NCBI GenBank assembly: GCA_004123355.1
Contig: SCHM01000001.1
Coordinates: 5,572,001 to 5,636,000, forward strand
Source of the DNA: Amphirosellinia nigrospora
Taxonomy: Eukaryota > Ascomycota > Sordariomycetes > Xylariales > Xylariaceae
DNA: 64,000 nt
Direction: 5' to 3'
The notes below the pieces were generated by a model, which was not told where the DNA came from, did not search any database, and saw only the letters and a list, made by a program, of their open reading frames with translations. Shown here in pieces: positions 37,189 to 48,630 of the stretch (position 1 is the stretch's first letter; each line of letters starts with the position of its first letter). A program made the position numbers and the translations under genes.

Positions 37189-38159
37189 ATGGGCGACAAC
37201 CGAGTCACGTACAGACGGCGCAACCCGTACAACACTACCGTAAGCCTCCATGAAGCTCGAGCAGAGAGGAGCATTAGGATTAACGAGCGTCTTAGAGCAA
37301 CAAAACGCGTGTTGTGAAAACTCCAGGTGGCAAACTCCGAACCCTACACATCAAGAAGTGCGTTGTTTCCCTCATGCCTCGACCGAATCTGCCAGAACGG
37401 CGAGTTGCACCTCATCATACAAGTACTGACCGTTTCGAAGGAGAGCCTCGCCTGTAAAATGTGGCGATTGTGGCGCGAAGTTGCCTGGTGTAAGTCGCAC
37501 TCTCCCTCGCACGTTAATCGCAATGCCGGCCAAAGAGGAGGTCTAGACAGAGTCGCAGACGAGGAGAGGTGATGGGCGGCAAGGTGGAACCGGCTCAATC
37601 TATTTAACAAGAGGGTTGATGCACTTTTCAAGAAAATACTGACAAACACATAACAGATCCCCGCTCTTCGACCTCGCGAGTACGCTCAGATCTCTAAGCC
37701 CAAGAAAACCGTCCAGCGTCCTTACGGAGGCTCGCGTTGCGGAGGATGCGTCCGGTACGAAACGATCCCGCTATATCCCGTACCATAACAACCAATCTCC
37801 ATTTCCAATCATCAATAACTATTGTACGATCAAGCCTTGTTCGATTGCTAACATATTCGAACAGTGATAGAGTTGTCCGGGCTGTAAGTGCTACTGTTTT
37901 CTCTTCCCAAGTAGAATGATATCGCTGACCAGAAACTAGTTCCTTATCGAAGAACAGGTAAATTGCCAGAGCCTTGCATTTCCTTTTGACTGTCCAGTGC
38001 GCGAATTGCTTGAAAAGGCATATTCTGCTCTTACAAGTCCTTCAAACTCCCCCAAAATTAGGTCTTTATGGCACGGAGACAAATACTGACTCTTGTGTTT
38101 CATAGAAAATCGTCAAGAAGGTGCTGAAGGAGCAGGAGCAGGGTGCCAAGAAGAAGTAA
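37189..38159 (+). CDS. 60S ribosomal protein eL34
   Basis: Structural protein of the large cytosolic ribosomal subunit. Seven exons, 37189-37239, 37296-37357, 37441-37489, 37657-37754, 37865-37883, 37940-37957 and 38106-38159, sum to 351 nt (116 aa), in frame throughout. Product motifs: MGDNRVTYRRRNPYNTT, KTPGGKLRTLHIKK, VKCGDCGAKLPGIPALRPRE and RPYGGSRCGGCVRDRVVRAF (the two CxxC pairs of the zinc-binding eL34 fold), then FLIEEQKIVKKVLKEQEQ. The exon 3 acceptor (after 37440) was chosen to give KRASPVKCG; one nearby alternative would drop an Arg. The many short introns, two tiny exons of 18-19 nt included, are typical of fungal ribosomal-protein genes. Confidence 0.95.
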
Positions 38160-38909
38160 ACTGGTGATCGATTCTGGAATGGACAGGTTAGGTCGTCATT
38201 GGTTCGGTGTTTACGAGGGATACGGCTGCATTGTAAACAGCTACGAAAAGGCTGTTTCCTGCTTTAAGGGCTTCTTCGTCTAGATGATCGGAATGGTATA
38301 AACGACATTTCAGACGACTAATTGTGGCGCATGAGTGACGATCACATCTTATGTGACCATGAGCACTCCACATCCACAGATGGGGTGTAATTGTACCCTG
38401 ATTAGCGATCGGCAAACACAATGCCACCTAGGTACTGCTTAACCCAGCACAGGGACACTGTTTAAACAATTTACGCCCCATGACAAGACTACGTCCTTAC
38501 AATAGCGAAATGGATCTCGCAATATTATCGGGTTAAACGCTATGATAATGGTTAGCCCGTAGTCCCTACACCCCATGTTAAGATTATGAGATCAAGTTCC
38601 ACGAAGTTGGCCACATCATATGGAGATCCTGTGCCATCGCTCCGCGTAAATACTAGTCAAAGTTGAAGCCAGACTACCTAGGTAGTCTTTGTCGAAAAAC
38701 TACCGACCTGCATGGCGGGGGCCAATTGTGAGCTTCTGGATACTAATTGTCAATTGATGACGTGCAGTCCACTTTTTCTTGTGTGTCCAATGTAGCTTCG
38801 CCTATACAGAGTACTACTTATCAACTTTGAACTATATTACAACAAATAGCAGACGAAAACACCATGAGTGTCTCTACACATGGGCGGTAACCCGACACAT
38901 AACATCGCC
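38160..38909. other. Intergenic
   Basis: 750 bases between eL34 and the next plus-strand gene; only chance frames. No RNA gene recognised, although ribosomal-protein loci often host snoRNAs and a covariance search would settle that. Confidence 0.5.
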
Positions 38910-39686
38910 ATGCGTTCATTGATGCGCATTTCCCGGCCGATTGGCACTACGGCCATGGCGGCTATGGTTGTGCGAAGCCAATGGTACTGTACCTCTCGCC
39001 CGCTCTCCAAAGCCAGCACATATTTCACAACACACCTCAGAAGCGCAACGAGCACAAAGCCCTCGCCACGCCCGATCGCATTCTTCCACACTACACCCCG
39101 TCGCGGGTTGGCGACGGGCCGCCCCGACCGACTTCGCCGCAATGGACATCTTGGGCAACACCCCGGTCCCCTCAACCACAGTTGACATCTGCATGTCGGA
39201 TGGGTTTCAGTTAAACAGCGGAGCTAGAATCGATGATGGATCCGGCGTCATCCTCGTCGGCGGTGAGGCATTCAGGTGGCAGCCGTGGTTACCACGTGGC
39301 GAGCATCGATTACTGAATGCGAAGGGCCAGTGGGAGATACCAAACGAGGCCCTAGGCCCGCTGTCTGTATTATGGCCGCGTCCAGGTAAAATACACCTTG
39401 CCCTTTATATGCAACCATCGCCGACAAAAGACCAACGACGTAGAACATGATCCTGACACGGAACATTGCTATAGATCTTCTAGTACTAGGACTAGGCCCT
39501 GAAAATCGACCAATCAGTCCCGAGTTACGCCGGCACATCAGTAGCTTGGGCATGAGAGTGGAAATCCTGGATACACGAAATGCGGCAGCACAGTATAATC
39601 TTCTGGTGACGGAGAGGGGAATCAACGACGTTGCGGCCGCACTCGTACCGATTGGCTGGAAGGAGGGTATTGGAGCGAATTGGTGA
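38910..39686 (+). CDS. Mitochondrial complex I assembly factor NDUFAF3-like (DUF498/Mth938 domain)
   Basis: Small mitochondrial matrix protein needed early in assembly of NADH:ubiquinone oxidoreductase. The ATG at 38910 begins an Arg-rich, acid-free presequence (MRSLMRISRPIGTTAMA... FFHTTPRRGLATG); the in-frame ATG at 38880 is an alternative. A slip in the GGG near 39110 separates it from PTDFAAMDILGNTP, MSDGFQLNSGARIDDGSG and VILVGGEAFRWQPW. The intron 39386-39474 joins to DLLVLGLGPENRPISPELRR, RVEILDTRNAAAQYNLL and VTERGINDVAAALVPIG, the Mth938 beta-alpha core, ending at 39686. Length of about 228 aa fits fungal members. Mitochondrial location is inferred from the presequence and family. 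Confidence 0.88.
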
Positions 39687-41245
39687 CGAATGGGCACTTT
39701 GACAACAGGCGACTTTGGGCACAAGCATCCTATCACGCAACTATCCTCGATATCTCAACATCCGGTCTACCAGGTGCCTAGGCCGTCATCCCAGAAACAT
39801 GTAGCTGCATGACAACGCCGTTGAACGATCATTGCATATCACGGAGTGCGCCACTTGAACGGTGGTTATGTATCCGAGCAAGTTCCCGCTAGCCCAGTTT
39901 CAACTGTATTAAAACTGTATCATAGGCGATGTAAGAGCGCGCATGTCGTGTACCAAAAACCCGGGATGCTACTTGGGCAATGACAGTGTTTCACATTAGG
40001 GAATACAATTGTGTGCTGTAGGTACCTGATGGTGTATGTATCTGCGTAGGCACTATCCAGGGGCAAAGTGCTGAAAGTGATGACCTAAATGCCTGCAGGC
40101 ATTTTAACAAAAGCTGGGCTCGATCGGCGTGCCTGGAATTCCACATGGGTGGTGAATCGTGATAGAATGATTGGTGCATGGACGAAGGTCCAATGGTGCT
40201 CCCGAGATAACGGCACGTTGAGGCGCCCAGACAAGTTATTAGTGGAGGGAGCCAACAAGGTTAGGTTAGGACTGGGTTAGGACACCAGCAACCTATGACA
40301 TCGCACCTACGCCTGGCATGCTCTGGCGCAAGGTGCAGGTGCAGGTGCAGATGCCGCTCACACGCCAGCACCAGAATACCGACACCAGCCAGACTGGTCT
40401 ACCATATTTGCGTTTAGGTGACGAATCGTCTAATCTACTACGAATTGAAGCGCACCTTCATTCAACACGATTATCGATGTCGCAATACTAACATTCTCGC
40501 AGCGCTGAACGCGGTATTTTACTCCGCTTAATTTTACATAAATTCGTTAGGCTCAGAAAATACCAGACGTTGGGCACGAAGAAAACTCTTAAAAAAAGAG
40601 AGAGGAAACAATTCCGTCAGCGTACCATTTATTCGGTGAACTCGTGGTCCCGCTCTTGTCTCCTATATCTATCTCATCATCATCCGATCCCGTTTGCAGC
40701 CCAGCCAACTATCTATCTATTGTTATTTTTTCAAGAAAGTCGAGGAAGCAATAATACTTTACATTAACTCTCTTGAAACTGAGGAAAGTGTTTCGGCTAC
40801 CTACATTAGGTGATTGCATTCATTTCACACAGAACCTAGGAAGCTTCAAGGATTCACATCCAACCGTTCCACGCCTTCCCTGGGCCATCCTTCTACCTAG
40901 ACAAATCTTGAACCTGTTCATTTTTCGCATAAACGTCTTATTTTAACTCTTGTTCCATTTTTTCAAGGAGGCGCGCCCGTCCTTTCGCATTTGGATTAGA
41001 AAGGACTGTTCACCATCTTCAGCAACTCAGTAAGTACAAGCCGGCCAATGATCTCAATTTCGAGTCGGCCAATGGTCATAATGTCTCCTCGCCTTTCCAC
41101 AGCAGCACATGCAGTTGTACCACAGACATAAATTTGTCCGACGGGATAACGCTGGTCTTGGGGAGAGACTATGCTTGGATTCTCCATATCATTAAATATT
41201 CATACCAATTCCATATCCGAGTAGAATCAAATATTTACCATCTCT
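39687..41245. other. Intergenic
   Basis: About 1.6 kb with no recognisable gene. It includes a (GGTGCA)3 run at 40332-40349 and a GGTTA-rich patch near 40260, too short to be telomeric. The stretch from about 40560 is T/C-rich and may be the leader of the downstream gene. Confidence 0.5.
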
Positions 41246-43336
41246 ATGTCTTCCGCAGTCCTACCTTTTAAGCCCAGGTCTGTCGGCCTAGGGCTCACAC
41301 TCGCCCTGGGCGGCGCGTTGATTCTGCATCGAATGGCCAAGAGTCGAGCCACTGTGCCGGTGCCGGGGCCGGATCGAAGGATCCCGAAATCACGGACCCT
41401 GCCCTGCTACGTAATCATTCTGAGATCAAGTCGTTCAAGGCAGCGCGGTCTGGCATTAAATTCACAGGTATTCGCGTCTTCTATCGGCGTCACCCCAAGG
41501 CCGATGAGCTCCCACAGGATCCTGCTCCGTTGCCGCTGCTGGTTTTCATTCACGGTCTTGGAGGTTCCGTGGCACAATTCCACCCACTCTTAACCAGCCT
41601 CTCTAACTCCGCGTCATGTCTTGCAATCGATCTCCCAGGCTGCGGCCGATCGCGATTTAGACCGACTTCGTGGGACGCATACACAACTGAAAATCTTACC
41701 GATCTTATCGAGACCATTATCAGTGACTATATCGAAGAAGGCCAAGGGATTGTTCTCGTTGCTCACAGTATGGGAACCGCAATCGCCACCGGTATCGCAA
41801 GTAAAAAAGCTGCACGCAGTGTACTGGCCCCTCTGAACGTCATGGGCGTTATAGCTATTTGTCCCCTATCTGGTCCACCACCAGAGGCGGCAGTGCGCAA
41901 TTTCCGCAGGCTTCTATGGATACCTGAATTTATCTTCAATCTGTGGAGGGCTTGGGATAGGCGGGACGGGCCGGAAAGCGCGAGCGTCAAACGCTTCGTT
42001 GGACCCGGCGGCGACCTCGAAGCCCGTCAACTCCAAGATAGATTTAATAGTCAAAGCCGAACCCCCGTGTTCCGCCGGATGGCCTGGGCTCTCTTCCGGT
42101 CTACGTCGACGGCAAGCCAACCGGAGGGCTCTTTGGAAATTCTAGTTGGGCGGATATTGACGTGCCTATTTTTCTCGTCGGTGGTGACCATGATACGGTG
42201 ACGCCGCCAAAGGAGGTCGGGAAAATTGAAGAGATGCTCAAAGCAGCAGCACATAGGGAGAATATTGAGGATAAGCACGACAAAATCAACGAAAGTTACT
42301 CTGAAGGGAGTGCACTTGGCGAGGCAGCCGCTCCGGTAAACCCTAGCGCAGCACCGCGGGAGCATCTGCCAAAGTCTCTCGGAGAAATCGGTCAAGACGA
42401 CTTCACGCGCAAAAAACCTTCTCTCGCAACCGGCGAAGACTCTTTTGAAGATCCTACTACCTAGAGACCATCAAGAGCCTGGCGCCTTAAGTTATATCCC
42501 CTCACAGCCGATCCGCCCTAAAAAGATAGTTGAATCGGCGCTTCTCCCAGCTGGACACGCCTTGATGTATACGCCAGCAACAGTACGAATACTAGCTGGA
42601 CTGGTCAGCGACTTCATGAATGAACATATCACTGGCCGCTTCTCGCTGTAAGTAATCAAACCCCTGTAAGAGTTGCGTTTCTCGTCTGATATTCCGGGTG
42701 GTAGGGGGTGGCAACTGCAATATCTTTCGCGCGAAGGCAAATGGGATGTCAAGAATCTAGCAAAGTGGAAAGGCGTGCAGCCCGTTTCTGAACCTATCGG
42801 TGGGATTTTCAGAGCCCTCAAGACCCTACGAGAAGTAGACGAGGAGCATTGCCCGAAGGTGTTTGCAGCCAAATGGTAACCCCTACGTCTACTATTTCCC
42901 ACTCACTGACACTCAGCTAACTGGCGCTAGGGCAACGAGATCAAAGATATTATTGACATCAGCCATGCTGATCCTGTGTATGACCCCCAGAGCTTTGGTG
43001 GTAGCATCAAATATCACAAGTTCCCAACAGTATCGAAGATACCTCCCACCGACGCCGAAGTAGCAGGCTTTATTGGTTTGGTAGATAAGGTCCGCGAGGA
43101 CCAGAAGCAGAGGTCGTCTTCCGAAGAAAACTGGAGCGAGGATTACGTTATCGGCGTCCATTGCCATTACGGATTCAACCGCACTGGCTACTTCGTTGTG
43201 TGCTACCTCATCGAGCGGTGCGGTTACGGCGTCCAGAAGGCCATCTCGACTTTTGCTGAGGCTAGGACCTAATGGGATTCGACACTCGCACTTCCTAGAT
43301 CGCCTATTTGTCCGATACTCAGGCTATAAGGAGTAG
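41246..43336 (+). CDS. Alpha/beta-hydrolase fused to RNA-triphosphatase/PIR1-like cysteine phosphatase
   Basis: N-terminal hydrophobic segment (GLGLTLALGGALILHRMA), then an alpha/beta-hydrolase: LPLLVFIHGLGGSVAQFHPL (oxyanion HG), LAIDLPGCGRS, the nucleophile elbow VLVAHSMGTA (Ser), and PIFLVGGDHDTVTPP (acid). After a charged linker and MYTPATVRILAGLVSDF comes the phosphatase half: GWQLQYLSREGKWDVKNLAKW, PIGGIFRALKTLRE, IKDIIDISHADPVYDP, KFPTVSKIPPT, GVHCHYGFNRTGYFVVCYLIE (CX5R loop) and STFAEAR, continuing after a slip as NGIRHSHFLDRLFVRYSGY to a stop at 43334-43336. Introns lie near 42650-42705 and 42878-42930. Slips near 41372, 42090, 42460, 42930 and 43272. The phosphatase half matches metazoan capping-enzyme RNA 5'-triphosphatase/DUSP11 motif by motif. 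One protein with two catalytic domains is inferred from the absence of any start, stop or promoter between them other than slips. Confidence 0.82.
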
Positions 43337-44219
43337 ACAAGTTCTCTTCTCGTTAGGGAATTGGTTTTTTTCTCACTATGTTTAATGTTAGCGATTCTGC
43401 TTTTCGGAGAAAATTGGTATACCCTAGGTTGGACGTGCGCTGTACGACTAGTAAGGGATCCGGATATTTCATCCATTAGAGAGCTCAGACAATATTGTTA
43501 ATGTAGCTCGTTATTGAATGGATGGCTCACAGCAGGGTTGTGACGTCGGCGTACTGGGCATAGATAGGAAAGGGGGCCAAATCGATTTACGTTCCGTTGT
43601 TTTAACCTACCAAGTTTAGAATTGATGTTTCCATCGATGGAGATAAGAACGACTAAATGCAGTAAAAGCGCATAAGTGACCTTCCAACATGTCAAAAAAA
43701 AAAAAGGAAGGAGAACGGGGTATCGTAGTATTCATCGTCGCCCTGTAGATAAGCCTTCTTATAATTGTAAGTGTGTGAACGGTTTATATAATTCTGGTTT
43801 GAGGAGTTACCAAATAGCCCGACAGTTGCCGGTAGCGGCCTTTGCGCTGTCCACCCCCTGCGCCGCAGGACAACCCCACCAATGAAGCAGGCACGCCAAG
43901 GCATTATATTATGAAAGCAAGGAAAGCAAGGAACCTTCAACCGGACATCGAGTCTGAGGTCAACAACTCCAACAACCTAGGGTAGGTACGCTAGACAAAA
44001 CCTATAATAATAATAATAGACTGCCTCGATCAACTGTCTCTACGCTACGTTTCTGTATCTTGAGTACATTGGTGTGCATAGATTTATTTTTCCAGCTATT
44101 CACCTAGCTTCCGACTACCGTAGATGACAGCCAACACTTTTTAGCGATACACAAAGATTCCCATCTATTCTCCTCTCTTCTTCCCTGCTTTGGGACTGCT
44201 TTGGGACATATTGCTACTG
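43337..44219. other. Intergenic
   Basis: About 0.9 kb with an A-run at 43694-43704, an AAT trinucleotide run near 44010 and no recognisable gene. Confidence 0.5.
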
Positions 44220-47115
44220 ATGGACCGAATCCCTCGCCATCTCGATCTATCACACTCACGCCATGGTCCTCGGTCAAGGGACCAACTCGGGTCCTCGCTT
44301 TAGCTTCGCTGGCGTCGTTGCTTCTACTCGATGCCACTTGCGCTCAGAGTGATGCGAGCGCCTCGGCCCTTCGCGATGCCGCCAAATCGAGCTCGAGCGT
44401 ATCATCCATTGAACCACCTGCGAATCGCGGACTGTAAACTACATCACCGATTCATTGCCCCAACAATGCCTGACTACGGGCCCCATTGCGTCGATACCGA
44501 TTCCTGACACTGCTACCGTAGCCACGACCACCGATACCCCGACCAGCGCCGACTCGCCAGCCCAGATGAGCAGCGATGTCGTCGACGATAACCCCGATGC
44601 CGAGGGAGAAGACTGAGCACCGGTGTCTTCATGTCTTTTGAGCAATGGAAGGCCATGATGCTAGCCAAGTCTGGCCCGACGCTCTCGAAGCCAAGCCCCG
44701 CAGGCAAAAGGATGGACGTGCCGACGCCGGCCCAGGAGATACTTTTGATAGCCTAGGCGACGAGGGCGAGATATCATTCGACTTCGAAGCATATTCCGAC
44801 AAGATCTCAGAGATCGCCTCCTCGCGCGGGCCCGCGAGCACGAAAAGGAAACGAAAGAGCAGGTTGAGATGGTTGCATACGACGAGGGTTTACATATTAC
44901 CGTAGCAAAGATGCCGGTACTACGTGCAAGGAGAGGTTCTCCTACTCGTCCTTCGACGCCGGCGCCACAGTTAAGAAGCGAGCCCCGCGGCTAAGAACCC
45001 TACTGCCATCTTAGTAGAGAACAAAGATCCTACATGCTACTGAATGTGCAGGAGTAAGTTCTTCATCGTCGAACTAAGTGATGTCATTTTGTGTCGACAC
45101 CGTCGTCATCGCCAACTTCGAATTCTTCTCCAGCATGGTACCGGTTCAGAGTCAGCATCAGTGATCGCTATCCCGTCAAGCTGGATAAGTGGAAGGTCTG
45201 GGCACCTTCGAGGCTCGAATTCGAGGGATATTCAGCCCTTCCTCATCGAGAACCCCAGGATTGGGCGAGATATCTACGCGTCGAGATTCTTAGTCATATG
45301 GGAAATGAATATTATTGTCCTGTGTCTCTGTTGCGTGTCCATGGGCTCCGCATGCTCGACTCCTGGAAACAAGTTGACCCATCTGAACTCGAAGGGGAGG
45401 ATGAAAGCCCTCCTCCTTCTATATCGGAGCCGGTAGAGGAGACAATTGAAATTATTGACGAGCCGCCAGTAGAAACAGAGGTCGAAGAACCTGTGTGGGT
45501 CGCGAGTTATATCGCAGTTCCGGAGCAGAGCTGTTGGGTGCCCTATTGGGATGGATCTTATTTCGAGCACACTTTCGCTCGTTGTAGCGACTGCGCTCGA
45601 GTAGATAGTCCCGGATTTAACGTGTCCCTCTCCATCGAAGAGGCACACCAAACCGTTCAAGCAGAACCTCAGTCTACGAGCTTTGATGAACGATCTATTT
45701 CTGCCATGCCAAATACCTCCGCCACAATTACCACAGCAAGACAGACTACAGAACCATCCACAAACGTAGCCAGACCTGGGTCGTCAATCTCTACATCCTT
45801 GGAACGACACATAAACGCAGACATTACAATCCCGACTCCGACCTCATTAGGATCAAGGGACAACAATTCTGTCGTTGCCGCCAGTTCTCCAACATCACAG
45901 ACAAGTAATGAGAATGCAGCGATACAAAATAATATCAAAGCCAAATCTTCAGCTTCGACTTCGGTTAAACCCCCGTCGTCGAGATCTTCGACGAAAGCGT
46001 CACCTAGTTCGCAAACTACGGTGCGCAACAAGACCAGCACAGCAACTTTACCACCACCACCCACACCTACAATGCAAGACTCCTTCTTCAAGGCTCTCAC
46101 GAAGCGCTTGCAGATTCTCGAGTCAAATAGCACCTTGTCTCTCCAATACATAGAGTCGCAGTCCAAGTTCCTTCAAGAAGCGCTCGCAAAGCTTGAGCGC
46201 AGGCAGGTTGCCAAGGTTGACCTCTTCCTTGACAAGCTAAACAATACAGTCTTGGGCGAGCTCCGAGAAGTCAGGACCCTTTACGATCATATCTGGCAGT
46301 CCACCGTCATCGCGCTCGAATCGCAGCGTGAACAGACCGAGCACGAGATCGTGGCCTTGAGCACGCGCGTCGGCGTCTTGGCCGACGAGGTTGTTTTTCA
46401 GAAGCGTATGGCTATCGTGCAGAGCGTGCTTCTGCTCGGTTGTCTAGTTCTGGTCATCTTCTCGCGTGGCTTTGCCGGCTCCGCTGTGGAGGCTTACTAC
46501 CCCAGTCAGTTCCTCGCTTCATCATCATCTCGACTGGCCTCCCCATACCCCGTCCACACCCAAATCACACCTAAGGGGCGCTCGGCCGGGCATGGGCTTC
46601 CCTGGGGAGCAAAGCTCCGCCAACACCCCGTCTGCCAGGAGCCGGACGGGGAACCAATTTCCACAAACTAGGCTACGAGCCAATGACGGCCGTAGTCCCA
46701 GCCGGACTCCCAGGCGCAGAGTCGAGCCAGTTCTAAGAGAGCAGATTCAGACTCCGGGTTGCGGCCACCAACGCTAAACAGGGCTACCTCAGACCCCGCC
46801 GGCTTGGAATACCAGCCGCCTACTCCCTCTAGCATAGACGACATGGCGTACGATTCCGAGCCCGCCATGACGCCGAACGACTATTTCTCAGCCGCCACGA
46901 GCGTGAATGGCGATTCCTCGGTAGGAGGCGGGGAAGGGGACGAGGTATCCGGCATGTATAGTGAGATGTTGGCGAGACAAGCCGAGAGGCAACTCACCCC
47001 AACTTCGGACGCGGAAACGTCCGAGTACACCATCCAACGATCCGGCAGGCCCGGCCTGTCGCACTCTGGATCCACGCGAAAACCCTTACCTGCTTTGCCG
47101 GAAGACCCAGATTAA
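44220..47115 (+). CDS. SUN-domain (mid-SUN, SLP1/Opossum-type) ER/nuclear-envelope membrane protein
   Basis: Start region gives a hydrophobic signal (RVLALASLASLLLLDATCAQ). A Ser/Thr-rich luminal part follows with FMSFEQWKAMMLAKSG, SLGDEGEISFDFEAYSDKIS and EQVEMVAYDEG. The SUN fold (about 44870-45400) reads CKERFSYSSFDAGATV, NPTAILVENKDP, FFIVELSD, DTVVIANFEFFSSM, FRVSISDRYPVKLDKW, WARYLRVEILSHMGNEYYCPVSLLRVHG. Next come a long low-complexity Ser/Thr linker, a coiled coil (LTKRLQILESNSTLSLQYIE, LDKLNNTVLGELREVRTLYD) and one TM (SVLLLGCLVLVIF), then a cytosolic tail. This order matches yeast Slp1, which works with Emp65 in ER protein homeostasis. Many frame slips (at least eight before 45300, one near 46640) split it; the start is approximate. 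Confidence 0.88.
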
Positions 47116-48630
47116 GATTATAGATTACGGATAGCTTAGATTATTGTTATTATAGCGCACATGTATGAAAACGAGTAACGGATACGAAAACTTATAATGA
47201 CAAAGACACGAAATTATTGTTTATCATTGCTTAAGTTCATTTAATCTCTACTGACTTGTTTTTATGTGTGAAAACAACGCTGTTGTATTCCCTCGTCAAC
47301 CACACTAGGTTAGTACCATGTCATACCAAGCCACACCAGCTGTATCGAATTAAAGCATTGCAAAATCATCGCAAAATCATCACATAGTCATCACACGTCA
47401 TCACCGCCTCACTCGCTAGCCCAAGCAAGCCTCTCTGTGAAGAGTGACCCGCTTTCGTGCCAGACAATATTCGGCTAATCAATCACTCAGTCAGTCACCA
47501 TCACGCCCGAAATGAACGACTAACAGCAGGGGGGGAACAGTATTAATGGAAACTGGGTCAATGCTAGATTGTGTGTATTCGTTTCTCTCTCCCTTTTCTC
47601 TCCTTGGAAACCAACGCAAATTCCATCCGTGCAACGCAGAGTGTTTCTCTCGGCCAAATCGCATCAAGGCTTAACTTCGGGCGTAGAATGGTGATCTCGT
47701 TGCGGATCGAGAAGTGTTCGTAAGAACTGTGCCATTTCATACGAACCTCTCACGAAAGGCGGGCCGGTACCATTGGTGCAAATCAAAGCGATTTATATTG
47801 ATATTCGCGTTGATATTGCAACTTGACATTGTCGATCTTGGTTATGACCACGGTACTTAAGTTCTTTAAAAGCACCGCTCCCAAAGTCTTTGATCTTCTG
47901 CATACCCGTTAAGTTCAATGCACAGCAAAAATCTCCCCGGGCTGCTCCATAGGCGTAGAGAACATCTCAGATATATACCCGAAGTTCCACGAAAGGCCGC
48001 ATTATCTCCTGGGCCTTGGTATCGTGTCTGCCATATGGAAATATGGTCACCCTGCATTCAAATTTGAAGATATACGTCGCGAGGGCATATCATTGACGCA
48101 AGCTTTGTCGAGATCATGGCAATTATGATCTATGCGGTGCATAATTTTCAACATCACCCATGATATTATGTTTGACGTGTTGCAAAAAATCTGCACTCGT
48201 CCTTTTTAGAAGACAAGGCCACCAAACGCCCAGGGTTGAGCAATTACAAGGATATTTGTGGAAAGTGAAAGTACCAAAAATAGGGGTTGCTCTAAAGGAT
48301 GAAAAGTCCGTGATAGTGTTCGTCTCCGTAGAAACAAGGGCATCCTCTGCGCCTGAGCTGTCCGCCGAGATGTTTCATGGGCTTGTCGTATGAACAAGAG
48401 CTCGATCGCACCATTGACTACGAATTTTGTCGAGCTTTGACGCCTGGAGATTATAATTTATAACGCCGTTTAAAAGACTCGGCCAAGGGGAAATGGACCA
48501 AGTATAGACTCGGTGATAATCGAAGGAGCATCGTGGGGCTCCATGCAGAGACCTAAGAGCGCATTGGCATCAAGAATCCTTACGCTGAGAAGATAGGATT
48601 GGTCTCGTCCGTGCCAGCGCTGGTAGGTGG
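47116..48630. other. Intergenic between two convergent genes
   Basis: About 1.5 kb. A short direct-repeat patch, AAAATCATC/CATCAC units, lies near 47360-47405. No gene recognised. Confidence 0.5.

Noticed and set aside
38864-38912. Upstream ATGs at 38864 and 38880 as the start of the NDUFAF3-like gene
   Set aside because: The 38864 frame does not lead into the protein. The 38880 start is in frame but gives a less typical presequence than 38910.
40255-40285. GGTTA-rich patch resembling telomeric repeat
   Set aside because: Only a few irregular units, not TTAGGG arrays.
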